A stretch of DNA of 64,000 nt, from the NCBI GenBank assembly GCA_037349105.1, contig JAYJMM010000017.1:1922001-1986000 (forward strand), read 5' to 3'. The notes under the pieces were generated by a model. That model worked only from the letters and a program-made list of their open reading frames with translations, made no database searches and was not told the DNA's origin. Shown here piece after piece: positions 12,001 to 22,485 of the stretch; the stretch's first letter is position 1, and the number at the start of each line of letters is the position of its first letter. This DNA comes from Limnomonas spitsbergensis. Its lineage: Eukaryota > Chlorophyta > Chlorophyceae > Chlamydomonadales. A program made the translations under genes and the position numbers.

Positions 12001-15000
12001 GTGCTTGATGACCCTTATGCCTCCTCGCCACCCTAATGACTGCACGGAATCTGAGGGCCCCCTGCTCTGCCGCCTGCCCTCCCTGTAGCTGAAGCTGGTT
12101 CAGGACGCTGCTGCCAGCGGCGGCTCCGAAGTGACGCAGAGCCAACTCAGGGAGCAGGCCAAGGCAGAGCATCAAGCCTATCAGGTAAGGTAGAGATGCC
12201 CTGGAAGCATGATTGCCAGCTTCCAACCTGTGTCCCATTCACACTGCATGGCCTTTTGGCTAAAGGCTCTTATATAGATACTTATGGATGCTGTGACAAC
12301 CCTGTACTGTACCTTTGAATGGCAGTACTCTGACCCTACTGCTGACACCCCCCTTTGAACCGCATTGTTTTTTCCCTGCCAGCACTCTCTTGTGAACAGC
12401 ATTCGTTTGGGCCGGCTGCCGACACCCCCCTTTGAACTGCATTACCCTGTCCTGTATTATATTTGCTTTGTTCACCTATTCCTTAGGTGCACCTATTTAC
12501 TGCGACACCTCAACCTACAACCTACAACGTAGAACCTACATCCACCCACAGACCTCATACCCATTGGTCCTTCCTAACTGCTGCTATCAACCGTTTGTTT
12601 ACAGCCAACTGAATCGTAACCTCCGTGGTGACTTCTTCTTGATTCGTTCAGTGTTTGTGTGCATGTGTGGATGAGCCGCAACAACTTCCTTTGGGCCTCA
12701 TGTTCATTTATCACCGCTCCCTACCGCTACCCACCCCTCTGCCCGCAACCACCGCCCTGGGTACAGCAAGAACAAGTTCGATTTGAAAGCCGTACTTCGG
12801 ATTTATTCGCCCGCGAACGTATTTAACTTTTCAGCCACATCAGCGTCTTAAAGCCCTTTTGCTTTGGTTTCCTTGCAGGCCCAGGCCTCTCAGCAGCAGT
12901 TGGTGGTTGCCTCGGCCAGGGGGGAGGCGGCCAGGGCCGCCCAGGAGCTGCAGGCCAAACTGGTCGAGGTGCAGAAGCGGGTGGACAGCGCTGCTGAGAA
13001 GACTGACCTCGGGGATCCCCTGAAGGTGAGAAGAGTGATGTTGGGCAACCATGGAGGGTGATAAGAGTGATGTTGGAGAGCGCTATTTTATGTGAGGTTG
13101 ATTTGTGAAAAGCTTTTTGGATTAATGAGCAGGGTTGGTAACTTTTAGCGTGTGGCCATACCGGGGGTCTGAGGATTCACAACAAGGCCAGTTTTTATTT
13201 TCTGTGGCTCAGCTACCTGTCAGCTTCACTTCAACGTCTAGCTGGAGGTCACAGGTATGACCAGCCTTGCTTTTTGGACGGACCGCTGACTGCAAGCCGG
13301 TCCTGGGTTGGTCTGAGCCAGGCCGATTGGCAGCAGCGGGGTGGCTTGCTAACAGTGACCTTGTAGCAAAAAAAGGAACCCAGCTGATACCCAGGACAGC
13401 TTAAGGCCACCGGGTCAAGGAAATTGAACCACAACCGCAGGGACACCTACGCGGGCCAGCCTGCCACAATAACCAGCCCAGCCGGACGGCCTCCTGAACA
13501 TGCCCAGGCTTCAAGCTCAGGCTAACGCCTTGCTCCTCGTTCTTGTCCAGGTGCTTCGAGAGATGAGAGCCAAAGTGTCGGAGTTTGAGCGGTCCCAACT
13601 AGCATTTGAGCGGGTCGCGGACGAGAGCGTCGTCAAAGTGGAGAACCTCCGTCAGCAGCTGCAGGAGGCGGAGGCGCAGCAGCAGGTGTTGCGGGCGCAG
13701 CAGCAGGCCGAGGCCGAGGAGCACGGCGCTGTGCTTCAAATTCAAATCCAGGATTCCAACTCGCTGCTTTCCCGCCTAACGGCCGCGGACGAGCGGGTGC
13801 AGGCGCTCGAGGCGGCGCTCGCGAGCCGTGACGGGGATGTTTCGGAGTTGAGGCGGCACGCGGAGGAATACAGGTAAAGGTTTGATTTTTGTAGTCTATG
13901 ACTAGGGTTTGCATGCTAGGGCTAGGGTTCAGGGGCCAGGGTTTATGGGGTTTAGAGTTAACATGTAGAGGGTGGTGCTAGAGGGCTGTGAATCCGTGAC
14001 GCCACGATATCGGAGCTGAGGCGGCAAGTGAAGGATAACATGTTCGGACTTTTTGGGGGTATTGTGTGTTTCATGAGTTGCACGGTTATCCTGCAAAGAG
14101 TTTTAGTTGATAGGCAAGGGGGTTCATGATGGCAGTGGTTGGATCAGGGCATGCAGGCTAGGCAATCCATGACCAGCATGGGTTGGTGTATACAGGTAAG
14201 GCTTAACTGCATTAGGGTTCGCAGAGAAGGGGTAGAGTGCAGAAGAAAGGGTTCAGGCATGTAGGCAAGGTTTGGGGCTTACATGCCAGGACGTGGGGTC
14301 CATGGTAGGATCCACATTCAAGGTTGACAGGGTGCAGGGTTACAGACCAGGGGGGCTGCCCTTGCTTCCGTCAAGGCACACGGGCTGCTTCAGGCAGGGC
14401 ACACAATCTTGTTTCTGTTAAAATGGAGCTTCCACAACCTTTCATCTCCGGGGTGTACCCTAAAAAGTGAAGAAGATCCAGCGGGGCCTTATATTCCGGA
14501 ACATTCAGCTTCTCCGTGTGTGCTTCTGTCGTGTCCTCACACTTGAGAGCGGCTTACCGGCTGATAAGTGATCAACAGGCCCAGGTCCATATTGCGGAAC
14601 GCAGGCACTCAGTGAATTGTAATACCTAGACATACATGCGCCTAAATTCTACCTAGACATTGCATATTGAGGGTCTAGACATACATGCACCACATTCTAA
14701 CTAGGATTCGCCTCTACCAATCCTCTAACTAGGGAGGTTGGCACTGCCGGTATCAATTTATCGAAACAATTGTGGATTGATGTGTTCGTGTGTGACGTGA
14801 GTGTGGAGCAGGACCTTCCATATATTGCCGCCCTTTCAGCCCTGCTACGTGAGCTTAAGGCCCCCCCCCTCCAGTCCCTTGACCGCCCTTAACCTGGCCC
14901 TTGAGTATCTCTGGTCCATTGATTGCCCTGCCCGGGGCACTTCCCAGCCCCTTGGCTGTCCCTTAACTACCCTTTTAATTGGCCCTGGTCTTTATCCGTT

Positions 15001-18000
15001 CCCCTGATTGCCCCTTGACTGCCCTTAACCGCCCTTTAATTAGCCCTGAGATTTTCCCGTTCCCTTGACTGCCCATTGACAGTCTTTTGACTGGCCCCTG
15101 TGCGTTCCTGTTCCCCTTGTTCTTCAGGATGGAGAAGGAAGCCCTCAAGGTGGAGCTCCTGGCCGAATCCTCAAGGGCCGCGGTGGAAGAGCGGGTGAGT
15201 GCCAAGGAAGGGTGACCGGATGGGGGGTGCGGTACACTCGAGCATGCGAAAGAGTGATGAGCGAGAGCAGGAGGAGGGCTGGGCTAGCGTACATGCAACC
15301 CTTTTTTAACTTGGGGGTAGTACACAACTTCCCACCCTGACTCTTCCCATTGACTAAAACTGATACCCTTAACCTAAATGCTATTTATATATAAGCTTTG
15401 TATAGCTTAACAATTTCATGCCTGCCCGTGTGGACGTTGAAACGTCAGCTTGCATCAATGTTACATCTGCTATGTTTTCACTTGCTACAGCGGCCCATTT
15501 TCTGTTTTGGCAATCTCGGCAGTCCCGCATTTATTTTGTGTTCATGATTTTTTGCTCCCTCAGGTCCAGGAGCTGCTCTCCGAATCTGCCGGCCAGCAGG
15601 AGATTATTCGCAAGCTGGAGGAGCAAGCCCTGGCCATGGACAGCCAACAGGTACTGCTGTGGGCATGCCTGTGGCAGCAGGCATGCCCGGCCGGAAGGGC
15701 AATGTAGAGCCGACCCTGCACCTTGATGTAAGCCAGCCCTGTCTATGGATAGCCATCAAGCTGTTGCAGCGGCCAGGCCTGATTGACATGACAATGTAGA
15801 GCCGACCCTGCACCTTGATGTAAGCCAGCCCTGTCTATGGATAGCCATCAAGCTGTTGCAGTGGCCAGGCCTGATTGACATGGCAATGTAGAGCCGACCC
15901 TGCACCTTGATGTAAGCCAGCCCTGTCTATGGATAGCCATCAAGCTGTTGCAGTGGCCAGGCCTGATTGACATGGCAATGTAGAGCCGACCCTGCACCTT
16001 GATGTAAGCCAGCCCTGTCTATCGACATGTAGCATGTAGTGAGGTGGAGCAGGTGTTTATTGATGCCCTTTGGTGGCTGCCGGGCGTCCATCACTGGGCC
16101 GATGGGGACCGAACTTTGACTTCCGCTGGGGTCTGAAGCCTAAGGGCTTGCTGCACCCAGCCCTGGCCATGATCATCCAGCTGGCAGTGAGGAGAGGAGG
16201 TGCAGGTCTGGCTTGTATGGCCATGATGAACCCTCCTTTCCCCGATTGGATTTCGCCGATCAAGCCTCTCGATGGCCCCCGGTCGTGTGAGAATAATTGT
16301 AATCGGTGTGGGATTTAACTTCGATGCTTTTGCCCGGCGTTATAACTGATAGGCTGGACTGCCTGGCCATGTGTGGGGAGCCTGGGGAAGGCTGAAATGG
16401 CAGTTTTGAAAAAGTGAAATCGGCCTTCTACTGTGGGATTACAGAATCGGTGCTGGATGGGACCCCTTGCCATGGCCGCCATTGCCTGCCATGACTTGAC
16501 TTGACTTGCCATGACTGCCCCTGGCCCTACCTGTCCCCCTTTTTCTGGCTGACTGCAGCGCCAGTGGCGACAGACAGCAGCAGGCGGCTCTCACGATGAT
16601 GTGGGTCAGGTGGCGGATCTCAGGGGGCAGCTCCTCAAGATGCAGAATGCAGTGGCCGAGGCAAAATCTCATGGGCAGAAAAGGTCAGTGGTGTAGGGCG
16701 GGGGGGTGGCAAAGCCTTATGGGCAGAGGAGTTCAGTGTGTGGGGGGGGAGGGGGGGGGGGGCTGTGGCAATGCCTCTGAGGCAGAAGAGGTCAGTAATG
16801 AGGGGGGCATACAGGCAGAAGAGGTTGGGATCAGGGGGCTGGTAGGCAACAAGCTGCCTTCTGGCAAAGGTGAGCTCCTGGGAGGGAGCACTGTTGTTGA
16901 GGGTTTAGGCTGCACCACTGGTAAGTATAACTGGGAGGGAGCACTGGTGTTGAGGGTTAAGGGTTGAGGATGTACGACTCATCTGGAGGGCTGACATTGA
17001 GTGTCGAGAATGCAAGGTGGGGGGACCACATGTCTGTCAAGGAAGGGCGTGCACATCCTGTCATTCAACACGTGTGAAGCCAAGAACCCTTGTCCTCGGA
17101 ATCCCGGTCACAGTTTCCAGGTGAAGCTGCAACCTAACCTATTTTCATTATTTTCAACACGTGTCCTGTTGGCAGGTTGAAGGCTGCTGCGGCAGGTCTT
17201 TGCTGGTTATGCAGGCCAACCTGGCCAACCTGGCACCCTAACAAACACTAATCGACACTATCCTGCTTGTAGGTTGGACACGGAGGTGAACAAGCTGCGC
17301 AAGGGCTTTGAGGCCAAGCTGGCAACGCAGCAGCGCCTGCTGCTCGCAGCCAAGAATTCAGACATCGGCAACCTGGTGCAGAAGTACACATTGGAGCAGG
17401 TTAGTGTGGATCAGAGATCTCTGGGGTGGATCCTTTCAGTCTAGGTATGAATTCCTTTCCTGAGTGTGGGAGTACTGCTGCAAGTATCCTGTTAAACTCA
17501 GCCCTGATGTGGACGCTGCCCGGTGGGCCCGCGCTCAAAGTTATTTATTTTAAGCTGGATTGGGATCAGCTGTGCAGGCTTACAGATGTATGCTCCGGTG
17601 AATGGCAGCTGGGCAGTTGGATATGGATCTTTGAGTCCAGATTTGAAGCAACCTATGACCCTAGCCGGAGTAGGCATGACTGCATGAGTGACTTCAAGCA
17701 GCATGAACCCCGTTATCTCGACCCTGGAACCTGAACTCTGTACACTTCACCCGACGACTGTCTGATAAAAGTGTTTGCCTGCTCCTCACACTCCCTTCCC
17801 TCCTTCCCAGGAGGAGCTTGAGGCGAGGCTGCGTACGCAACAGAGGCAGATTGATGCCTTGACGGCGGAGGTGGCCCGGCTGCTCAAGGGTGCCAACAAC
17901 GTGGTACCTCTGAGGCCCGCTCTGCCACTCGGGTTCAACACTGCAGCCCTCAACGCAGGTAGCCCGGCAGCCGGGGGACCAGTCGCCCCGCCCGCTTTGA

Positions 18001-18566
18001 ACGGCTCTGCCCCGCCCGCTCTGAACGGCGTCATCCTGCCGGCGGGAGCGGTGGACGCGGCTCCCCGGGGCGCTTCCGATGGCAGCAGCAGTCCGGGTGG
18101 GCCCGCCCCGCCCCCTGCCGACAGCAAGCCGGCAAAGGCGGGCGGAGGGCTGTTTGGGTGGCTGTTTGGCGGAAAGCCTGAAGGGGGTGAGGGGGACCAG
18201 AAGCAGGCGAGCAGTGAGAAGCAGGCGAGCAGTGAGAAGCCCGCTGTTGATGCAGGCAGCAGGTCCAATGGCAGCATGGCAAGCCCAGATCCTCTGTCAC
18301 CTTCCACCTCAGAGACTGGCCCTCTGAAGGCGGTTTCCAATGGAAAGGCTCCCACTGCCCCCAGTGGCAGTGGGCCTGCCGCTTCCAACGGCCTGGGCCC
18401 GGCTGCGTCAAACGTTCATGGCCTGGCTGCTTCCAACGTCAAGGGCCAGGTTCCTTCCAATGGCTTGGGCCCCGCTGGCCTGCCCAAAAGGAAAGAGGCC
18501 CTCAATCGCACGCCGCAGGTGGATGTCAAGTCCGAGCCTTCCGCAGCTGCCATCTTTGCTTGGTGA
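1..18566 (+). CDS. Giant coiled-coil protein, 5'-truncated by window edge
   Basis: Sixteen exons join in one open frame: 1-209, 904-1107, 1426-2004, 3766-7527, 8339-8500, 9125-9195, 10063-10174, 10570-10722, 12089-12184, 12879-13025, 13551-13873, 15128-15194, 15564-15650, 16559-16683, 17273-17399, 17811-18566 (TGA). Every junction is GT-AG and all phases match (mostly 0, three of phase 2), giving at least 2325 residues with the start off the left edge. A possible extra 36-nt in-phase exon lies at 10988-11023. Residues up to about 2100 are Ala/Glu/Gln/Leu/Arg-rich heptad sequence typical of long coiled coils. The 3.76-kb exon holds about seven repeats of roughly 151 residues, each containing a VLQLEALGVELE-like core. 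The last 220 residues are Ala/Pro/Gly/Ser-rich and probably disordered, with a hydrophobic GGGLFGWLFGG patch. No catalytic motif was seen. A structural or tethering role (golgin-, centrosome- or myosin-tail-like) is inference only. Confidence 0.85.
790..879 (+). pseudogene. Decayed tandem copy of exon 904-1107 (pseudo-exon)
   Basis: After a C-rich tract and AG, this stretch reads AQEVASAGHLLLGLSKRED..., clearly related to AREVESARRLLSGLSERED... at the start of the real exon 114 bp downstream. It runs into an in-frame TAG at 877-879 and has no donor, so it cannot serve as a coding exon. It keeps a plausible 3' splice site. Confidence 0.75.
2370..3330 (+). repeat. 23-bp intronic minisatellite, about 42 copies
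   Basis: Consensus atgcactcccactgtttgccc plus ac, 23 bp, in the 1.76-kb intron between exons ending at 2004 and starting at 3766. Copies differ at a few positions (ctccc/ctcac, gcccac/gctcac/gaccac, gcact/gtact). Because 23 is not a multiple of 3 and the unit lacks stops, long spurious reading frames appear on both strands; none is a gene. Confidence 0.95.
3527..3760 (+). repeat. 34-bp degenerate tandem repeat running into the splice acceptor
   Basis: About six diverged units of the type tacatgccctgtgcatgcgc followed by tcacactcctttct. The last unit, catgccctattcgcag then gcgctcacgtccc, is the actual 3' splice junction of the exon beginning at 3766. The array therefore looks homologous to the junction itself. 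Confidence 0.8.
7891..7950 (+). repeat. 30-bp direct duplication in an intron
   Basis: Two adjacent near-identical copies of agctgccttatccaggcctt plus ctctctaaat, in the intron between exons 3766-7527 and 8339-8500. Nothing else recognisable was seen in this intron (7528-8338). Confidence 0.85.
8501..8700 (+). repeat. Two decayed tandem copies of the exon 8339-8500 3' edge with its donor
   Basis: The exon end (gagctgaggagcaggatcaa ... aaggagatgcatgt ... gtgagtggtcc) recurs in altered form ending with gtgagtagtcc at 8615, exactly 114 bp after the real donor at 8501. It recurs again near 8656-8699, where the donor is lost. The duplicated unit spans coding sequence, 5' splice site and some intron. 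Confidence 0.8.
9260..9310 (+). repeat. Decayed copy of the exon 9125-9195 3' edge
   Basis: The string gaccaggcagaggcgcaaat then gtggccatgctaagtg matches the end of the exon (gaccaggcagaagcgcaaac then tgtggcgatgctcaagtg) about 100 bp downstream of it. The donor is mutated to aagtgt. Confidence 0.75.
9596..9770 (+). repeat. 36-bp tandem repeat, about five copies, intronic
   Basis: Units read caaatgcgtccacatccctt then catccctgatgtcaaa, almost identical, in the intron between exons ending at 9195 and starting at 10063. The period is a multiple of three, so short open frames appear on both strands without meaning. Confidence 0.95.
9843..10005 (+). repeat. Two decayed copies of the exon 10063 acceptor region
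   Basis: The real junction reads ccctcag then ggccgacatggagggcatgc. Related strings, caccagggcagatatgaagg (from 9841) and ggggctgagatggaagggtg (from 9970), lie upstream. Both are followed by ctgtgtgtc, so they are also related to each other. This fits tandem duplication across the 3' splice site. Confidence 0.6.
10362..10500 (+). repeat. Two upstream copies of the exon 10570-10722 5' edge
   Basis: The strings ggcccaggcggaccagcagt (from 10364) and ggcccgggcggatcagcaag (from 10434) match the exon start ggcccaggcggatcagcaag at 10569. The second copy extends through gagctggatcaggcgcaag and is followed by gtactt, a possible donor. That would leave phase 1 against a phase-0 downstream exon, so inclusion would shift the frame. 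Confidence 0.8.
10785..10935 (+). repeat. Two downstream copies of the exon 10570-10722 3' edge
   Basis: The exon end gaggcaatgacgggtcttca ... gagactggaggcactg with donor gtgaga recurs at 10785-10825 (donor gtgagg) and in shorter form at 10905-10935 (ggaggctccaggcactg with gtgaga). Both copies keep a credible GT donor. Confidence 0.8.
11945..11985 (+). repeat. Decayed copy of the exon 12089 acceptor edge
   Basis: The string ccctgaagacgaagctggtt then caggatgctactgtcag mirrors ccctgtagctgaagctggtt then caggacgctgctgccag at the real junction about 135 bp downstream. The AG acceptor is lost in the copy. Confidence 0.7.
13985..14030 (+). repeat. Decayed copy of the exon 13551-13873 3' edge
   Basis: The string tccgtgacgccacgatatcg then gagctgaggcggcaagtgaagg parallels the exon end ccgtgacggggatgtttcgg then agttgaggcggcacgcggagg. 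No donor follows. The surrounding intron (13874-15127) is otherwise unremarkable apart from TTTAGGG-like motifs just after the donor. Confidence 0.7.
15701..16020 (+). repeat. 92-bp tandem repeat, about 3.5 copies, resembling the preceding exon edge
   Basis: Near-identical units start at 15701, 15793, 15885 and 15977. Each carries gccctgtctatggatagcca then tcaag, resembling gccctggccatggacagcca then acag at the end of exon 15564-15650 just upstream. The array lies directly after that exon. Confidence 0.85.
16057..16180 (+). repeat. Member of a dispersed GGCTGCC...GGGACC...CTTGCTGCACC family
   Basis: An ordered set of short motifs (TGG-GGCTGCC, GGGCC-GGGGACC, GACTT, CTTGCTGCAC) is shared in the same order with 20345-20490, 25555-25710 and 29245-29400, and more weakly with 23985-24135 and 55190-55262. 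No terminal repeats or coding sequence were seen; it is a diverged non-coding dispersed repeat of unknown class. Confidence 0.45.
16708..16835 (+). repeat. Three decayed copies of the exon 16559-16683 3' edge
   Basis: The exon ends gaggcaaaatctcatgggca then gaaaag with donor gtcagt. Related strings follow: ggcaaagccttatgggcaga (gttcagtg), ggcaatgcctctgaggcaga (gtcagtaa) and acaggcagaagaggttggga. At least one keeps the gtcagt donor. Confidence 0.75.
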
Positions 18567-18989
18567 GGACCCCAGGGTTGAAACAATATGTGTATCGAAT
18601 GCTGGCAGGTCAAGGGGACATCCTGACATGCTCGTATATTATATATTATATATGACACATATTTGTATGGGCCGATGAGTGCTTTAAGGCTTGCCCATGG
18701 GGTATAGGGCATGCCCACCATTTCGAGGGCCAGCCACTTGGTTGAGGGCTTGCACGTAGATGCATTCTTGCTTTGGCAACAGCTTGGCAGGCCAAAGTGG
18801 AGTGTGGGCTTTGAATTCCTGATGCATCCCCCCCCCTGATGCAGGCTTGAAATCATGTCCAAGGGGGCCGAGATCGGTGGTAAAGGAAAATGAGCTGCTG
18901 TTGCTGCTGCTGCTGCCTGCACCATGTGCTCAGTGGGAAAGTGAGCTGCTGCTGCTGCTGCCTGCACTATGGGCTCAGTGGGAAAGTGA

Positions 18990-19020
<31 letters not shown>

Positions 19021-20699
19021 ATGCTGCCTGCTGCACATTGGGCTGGGTTTGGATCCAAGGATGGATGGGGACTTGGTGGCTTATATAGTGTGACAAATAA
19101 ACAGGGGCACCACGGTGTTTCAGGACACCGGGCCTCTGGGGAATTTGCGAGCGTGGATGCCGCCCAAAAGGGCGTCATTCAAAAACTTGTGTGAGAGACG
19201 TGTCAGAGTGTTATTATAACGGAGGACCTGCCGGGGGTTTCATTCACAGCGACCGGCAGTGTCTGCACGTTCTTGAGTGTGCTTCTTTGTGTGTTTTCTT
19301 TGCGTGGCCTTTCGCATTATTGTGATATCAATTACAACCTGACGGTTTGAACTCACAAGTTTAATCAAGTAGGGGTTGCTGTGTGCTCCTGGGTGCTGAT
19401 TTCTCCCGGGGCAGCTGACGAGCATTTCTGCAAGACTGCCTCAGTGAGGATTAAACGAACTAAATTGGACATAGTCTTGGTCCTTGCACGGCCAAAGTGT
19501 TTCTGCTGGTGGGACTGATCCAGTTAGGTTTGTCCTCCCTTGGCATGGGTGGTCAGATACATGATTGAGGTGACCATACCAGCTGCAGGGGGGAGGGGGG
19601 CTTTGGATTTATAAGAGTGTCGTGACTTCATCAGTTCGTTTGTCGAAGTTCTCTGATATTTCAGAATTGTAATTACCGGTAATGTTATGACTGCGCCACC
19701 AGATTTTTTTTCTAGATTCTGTCGGTCATGGGCGGGTTCTTCTTGTGCAGCCATCGAAGAGATTTTATCTTTTAGCATTTTAATTCATGTATGTACGGTA
19801 TCTTGCAGATCTGCTTGTGTGTGACAAGGTTAGGGCAGGCGAAGACAGGGTTTCCTGATGTGCTTTATATGAACACGCTGAATGTCATATGGACGGCTGT
19901 CAACTGAGCAAGGCACAGGCCACATTCTAAGTCAAGGCCATCGAACGTTTTAACCCAGGGCTAGAACCAGCAGGTTCGCATTATGCGTGTGGGCAGCGAC
20001 CAACATTCATCTCTCTGAAGCACACAAGAGCAGAGCACGTAAGAGTTGAGACACATAATTAAGCATTCAGAGATGTTTCATTTTGGTTTCATTGACGCCG
20101 AATGCGTTACACCTTCGGTTACATACTACCATATATGTTCATATCAGGGCCGAAAAAAGAGTGCGTCCTGCCAATATGAGGCCCAACGTAACTACTTACG
20201 TGTACGATACAACATGCCCCTGTGGTGTATAGGTAAGAATGACATGGCCCTTTTGGGGGCCGAGCGGGAGATAACATGAATAATGCTCCAATGGTCAGCA
20301 GGCAGGCAAAGATTGACCTGATCCTCGTACGCTCTTCAGATAGCTGTAAGGCACTATTTACTGAAGCCTGCACCCGACCATCTTTGGCAAGCCACTGTGC
20401 AGCCGCAATTGGGCAAAGTAGGACGAAACCTGCTTGCTGCACCAGGTTCCACAGGCTGTAGGCAGTGCTATAGCTAAGTTGTCGCTTTAGCACCCTAATA
20501 TGAAAATGGTTGCAAAACTGCCTTCTATGTGTTTGATAGTGCCATCATAGTACCTCACTCATTCATGTGCTGCACGACCAATTCTGGAATATATGGGCGT
20601 AATCCCAGGCGCTGCCTCAATTCCCCGCCCGCATCGGTGGGATTGTGTCCCCCTAGCACCTCGCATTCTACGAGCTGGGTTGTTCCTGCCCCTCCATGG
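18567..20699. other. Intergenic region with CTG-rich repeats, no gene seen
   Basis: No open frame here looks coding. At 18889-19035 three related blocks, each gtgagctgctgctg... followed by cctgca and a short spacer, carry runs of 4 to 10 CTG triplets. The rest (19040-20340) shows no recognised structure, and 20345-20490 resembles the dispersed repeat described at 16057. Confidence 0.6.
20345..20490 (+). repeat. Member of the dispersed GCAGCC...CTTGCTGCACC family
   Basis: Shares ctttggcaagccactgtgca then gccgcaattgggc, cttgctgcaccaggttcc and a terminal tagctaagttg with the copies near 25600 and 29300. The open frame on the minus strand over this region is a by-product of the repeat. Confidence 0.45.
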
Positions 20700-20721
20700 C
20701 AGACCCCTCCCTGTACCCCTC

Positions 20722-22482
20722 CCGCCCTCCAGTGCTGTGTACTTCCTGCCCTCCAGTGCTGTGTACTTCCTGCCCTCCAGTGCTGTGTACTTCCTGCCCT
20801 CCAGTGCTGTGTACTTCCTGCCCTCCAGTGCTGTGTACTTCCTGCCCTCCAGTGCTGTGTACTTCCTGCCCTCCAGTGCTGTGTACTTCCCGCCCTCCAG
20901 TGCTGTGTACTTCCCGCCCTCCAGTGCTGTGTACTTCCTGCCCTCCAGTGCTGTGTACTTCCTGCCCTCCAGTGCTGTGTACTTCCTGCCCTCCAGTGCT
21001 GTGTACTTCCCGCCCTCCAGTGCTGTGTACTTCCCGCCCTCCAGTGCTGTGTACTTCCTGCCCTTCAGTGCTGTGTACTTCCTGCCCTCCAGTGCTGTGT
21101 ACTTCCTGCCCTCCAGTGCTGTGTACTTCCTGCCCTCCAGTGCTGTGTACTTCCTGCCCTCCAGTGCTGTGTACTTCCTGCCCTCCAGTGCTGTGTACTT
21201 CCTGCCCTCCAGTGCTGTGTACTTCCTGCCCTCCAGTGCTGTGTACTTCCCGCCCTCCAGTGCTGTGTACTTCCCGCCCTCCAGTGCTGTGTACTTCCTG
21301 CCCTCCAGTGCTGTGTACTTCCTGCCCTCCAGTGCTGTGTACTTCCTGCCCTCCAGTGCTGTGTACTTCCCGCCCTCCAGTGCTGTGTACTTCCCGCCCT
21401 CCAGTGCTGTGTACTTCCTGCCCTCCAGTGCTGTGTACTTCCTGCCCTCCAGTGCTGTGTACTTCCTGCCCTCCAGTGCTGTGTACTTCCTGCCCTCCAG
21501 TGCTGTGTACTTCCTGCCCTCCAGTGCTGTGTACTTCCTGCCCTCCAGTGCTGTGTACTTCCCGCCCTCCAGTGCTGTGTACTTCCTGCCCTCCAGTGCT
21601 GTGTACTTCCTGCCCTCCAGTGCTGTGTACTTCCTGCCCTCCAGTGCTGTGTACTTCCTGCCCTCCAGTGCTGTGTACTTCCTGCCCTCCAGTGCTGTGT
21701 ACTTCCCGCCCTCCAGTGCTGTGTACTTCCTGCCCTCCAGTGCTGTGTACTTCCTGCCCTCCAGTGCTGTGTACTTCCTGCCCTCCAGTGCTGTGTACTT
21801 CCTGCCCTCCAGTGCTGTGTACTTCCTGCCCTCCAGTGCTGTGTACTTCCCGCCCTCCAGTGCTGTGTACTTCCCGCCCTCCAGTGCTGTGTACTTCCTG
21901 CCCTCCAGTGCTGTGTACTTCCTGCCCTCCAGTGCTGTGTACTTCCTGCCCTCCAGTGCTGTGTACTTCCTGCCCTCCAGTGCTGTGTACTTCCTGCCCT
22001 CCAGTGCTGTGTACTTCCTGCCCTCCAGTGCTGTGTACTTCCTGCCCTCCAGTGCTGTGTACTTCCCGCCCTCCAGTGCTGTGTACTTCCCGCCCTCCAG
22101 TGCTGTGTACTTCCTGCCCTCCAGTGCTGTGTACTTCCTGCCCTCCAGTGCTGTGTACTTCCTGCCCTCCAGTGCTGTGTACTTCCTGCCCTCCAGTGCT
22201 GTGTACTTCCTGCCCTCCAGTGCTGTGTACTTCCTGCCCTCCAGTGCTGTGTACTTCCCGCCCTCCAGTGCTGTGTACTTCCTGCCCTCCAGTGCTGTGT
22301 ACTTCCTGCCCTCCAGTGCTGTGTACTTCCTGCCCTCCAGTGCTGTGTACTTCCTGCCCTCCAGTGCTGTGTACTTCCTGCCCTCCAGTGCTGTGTACTT
22401 CCCGCCCTCCAGTGCTGTGTACTTCCTGCCCTCCAGTGCTGTGTACTTCCTGCCCTCCAGTGCTGTGTACTTCCTGCCCTCC
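20722..22482 (+). repeat. 24-bp minisatellite, about 73 near-identical copies
   Basis: The unit ccagtgctgtgtacttcctg then ccct is almost invariant; the main variable site is cctgcc versus cccgcc, plus one cccttcag unit. Since 24 is a multiple of three and the unit has no stops in most frames, several frames stay open for 500 to 800 codons on both strands. These are not genes: no splice context, no non-repeat domain and no codon signature distinguish one frame. Flanking 20700-20727 and 22486-22512 is a diverged direct repeat (gcagacccctccctgta), which may mark the original seed duplication. Confidence 0.97.
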
Positions 22483-22485
22483 ACT

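Noticed and set aside
11881..12050. Possible extra exon after a good acceptor (cattcaacag) at about 11902
   Set aside because: The open frame is not coiled-coil-like, and the flanking exons already join in phase 0 without it; part of it is a decayed copy of the exon at 12089.
20119..20493. 124-codon minus-strand frame with hydrophobic stretches
   Set aside because: Overlaps the dispersed repeat also found near 25600 and 29300; no start or splice context and no family.
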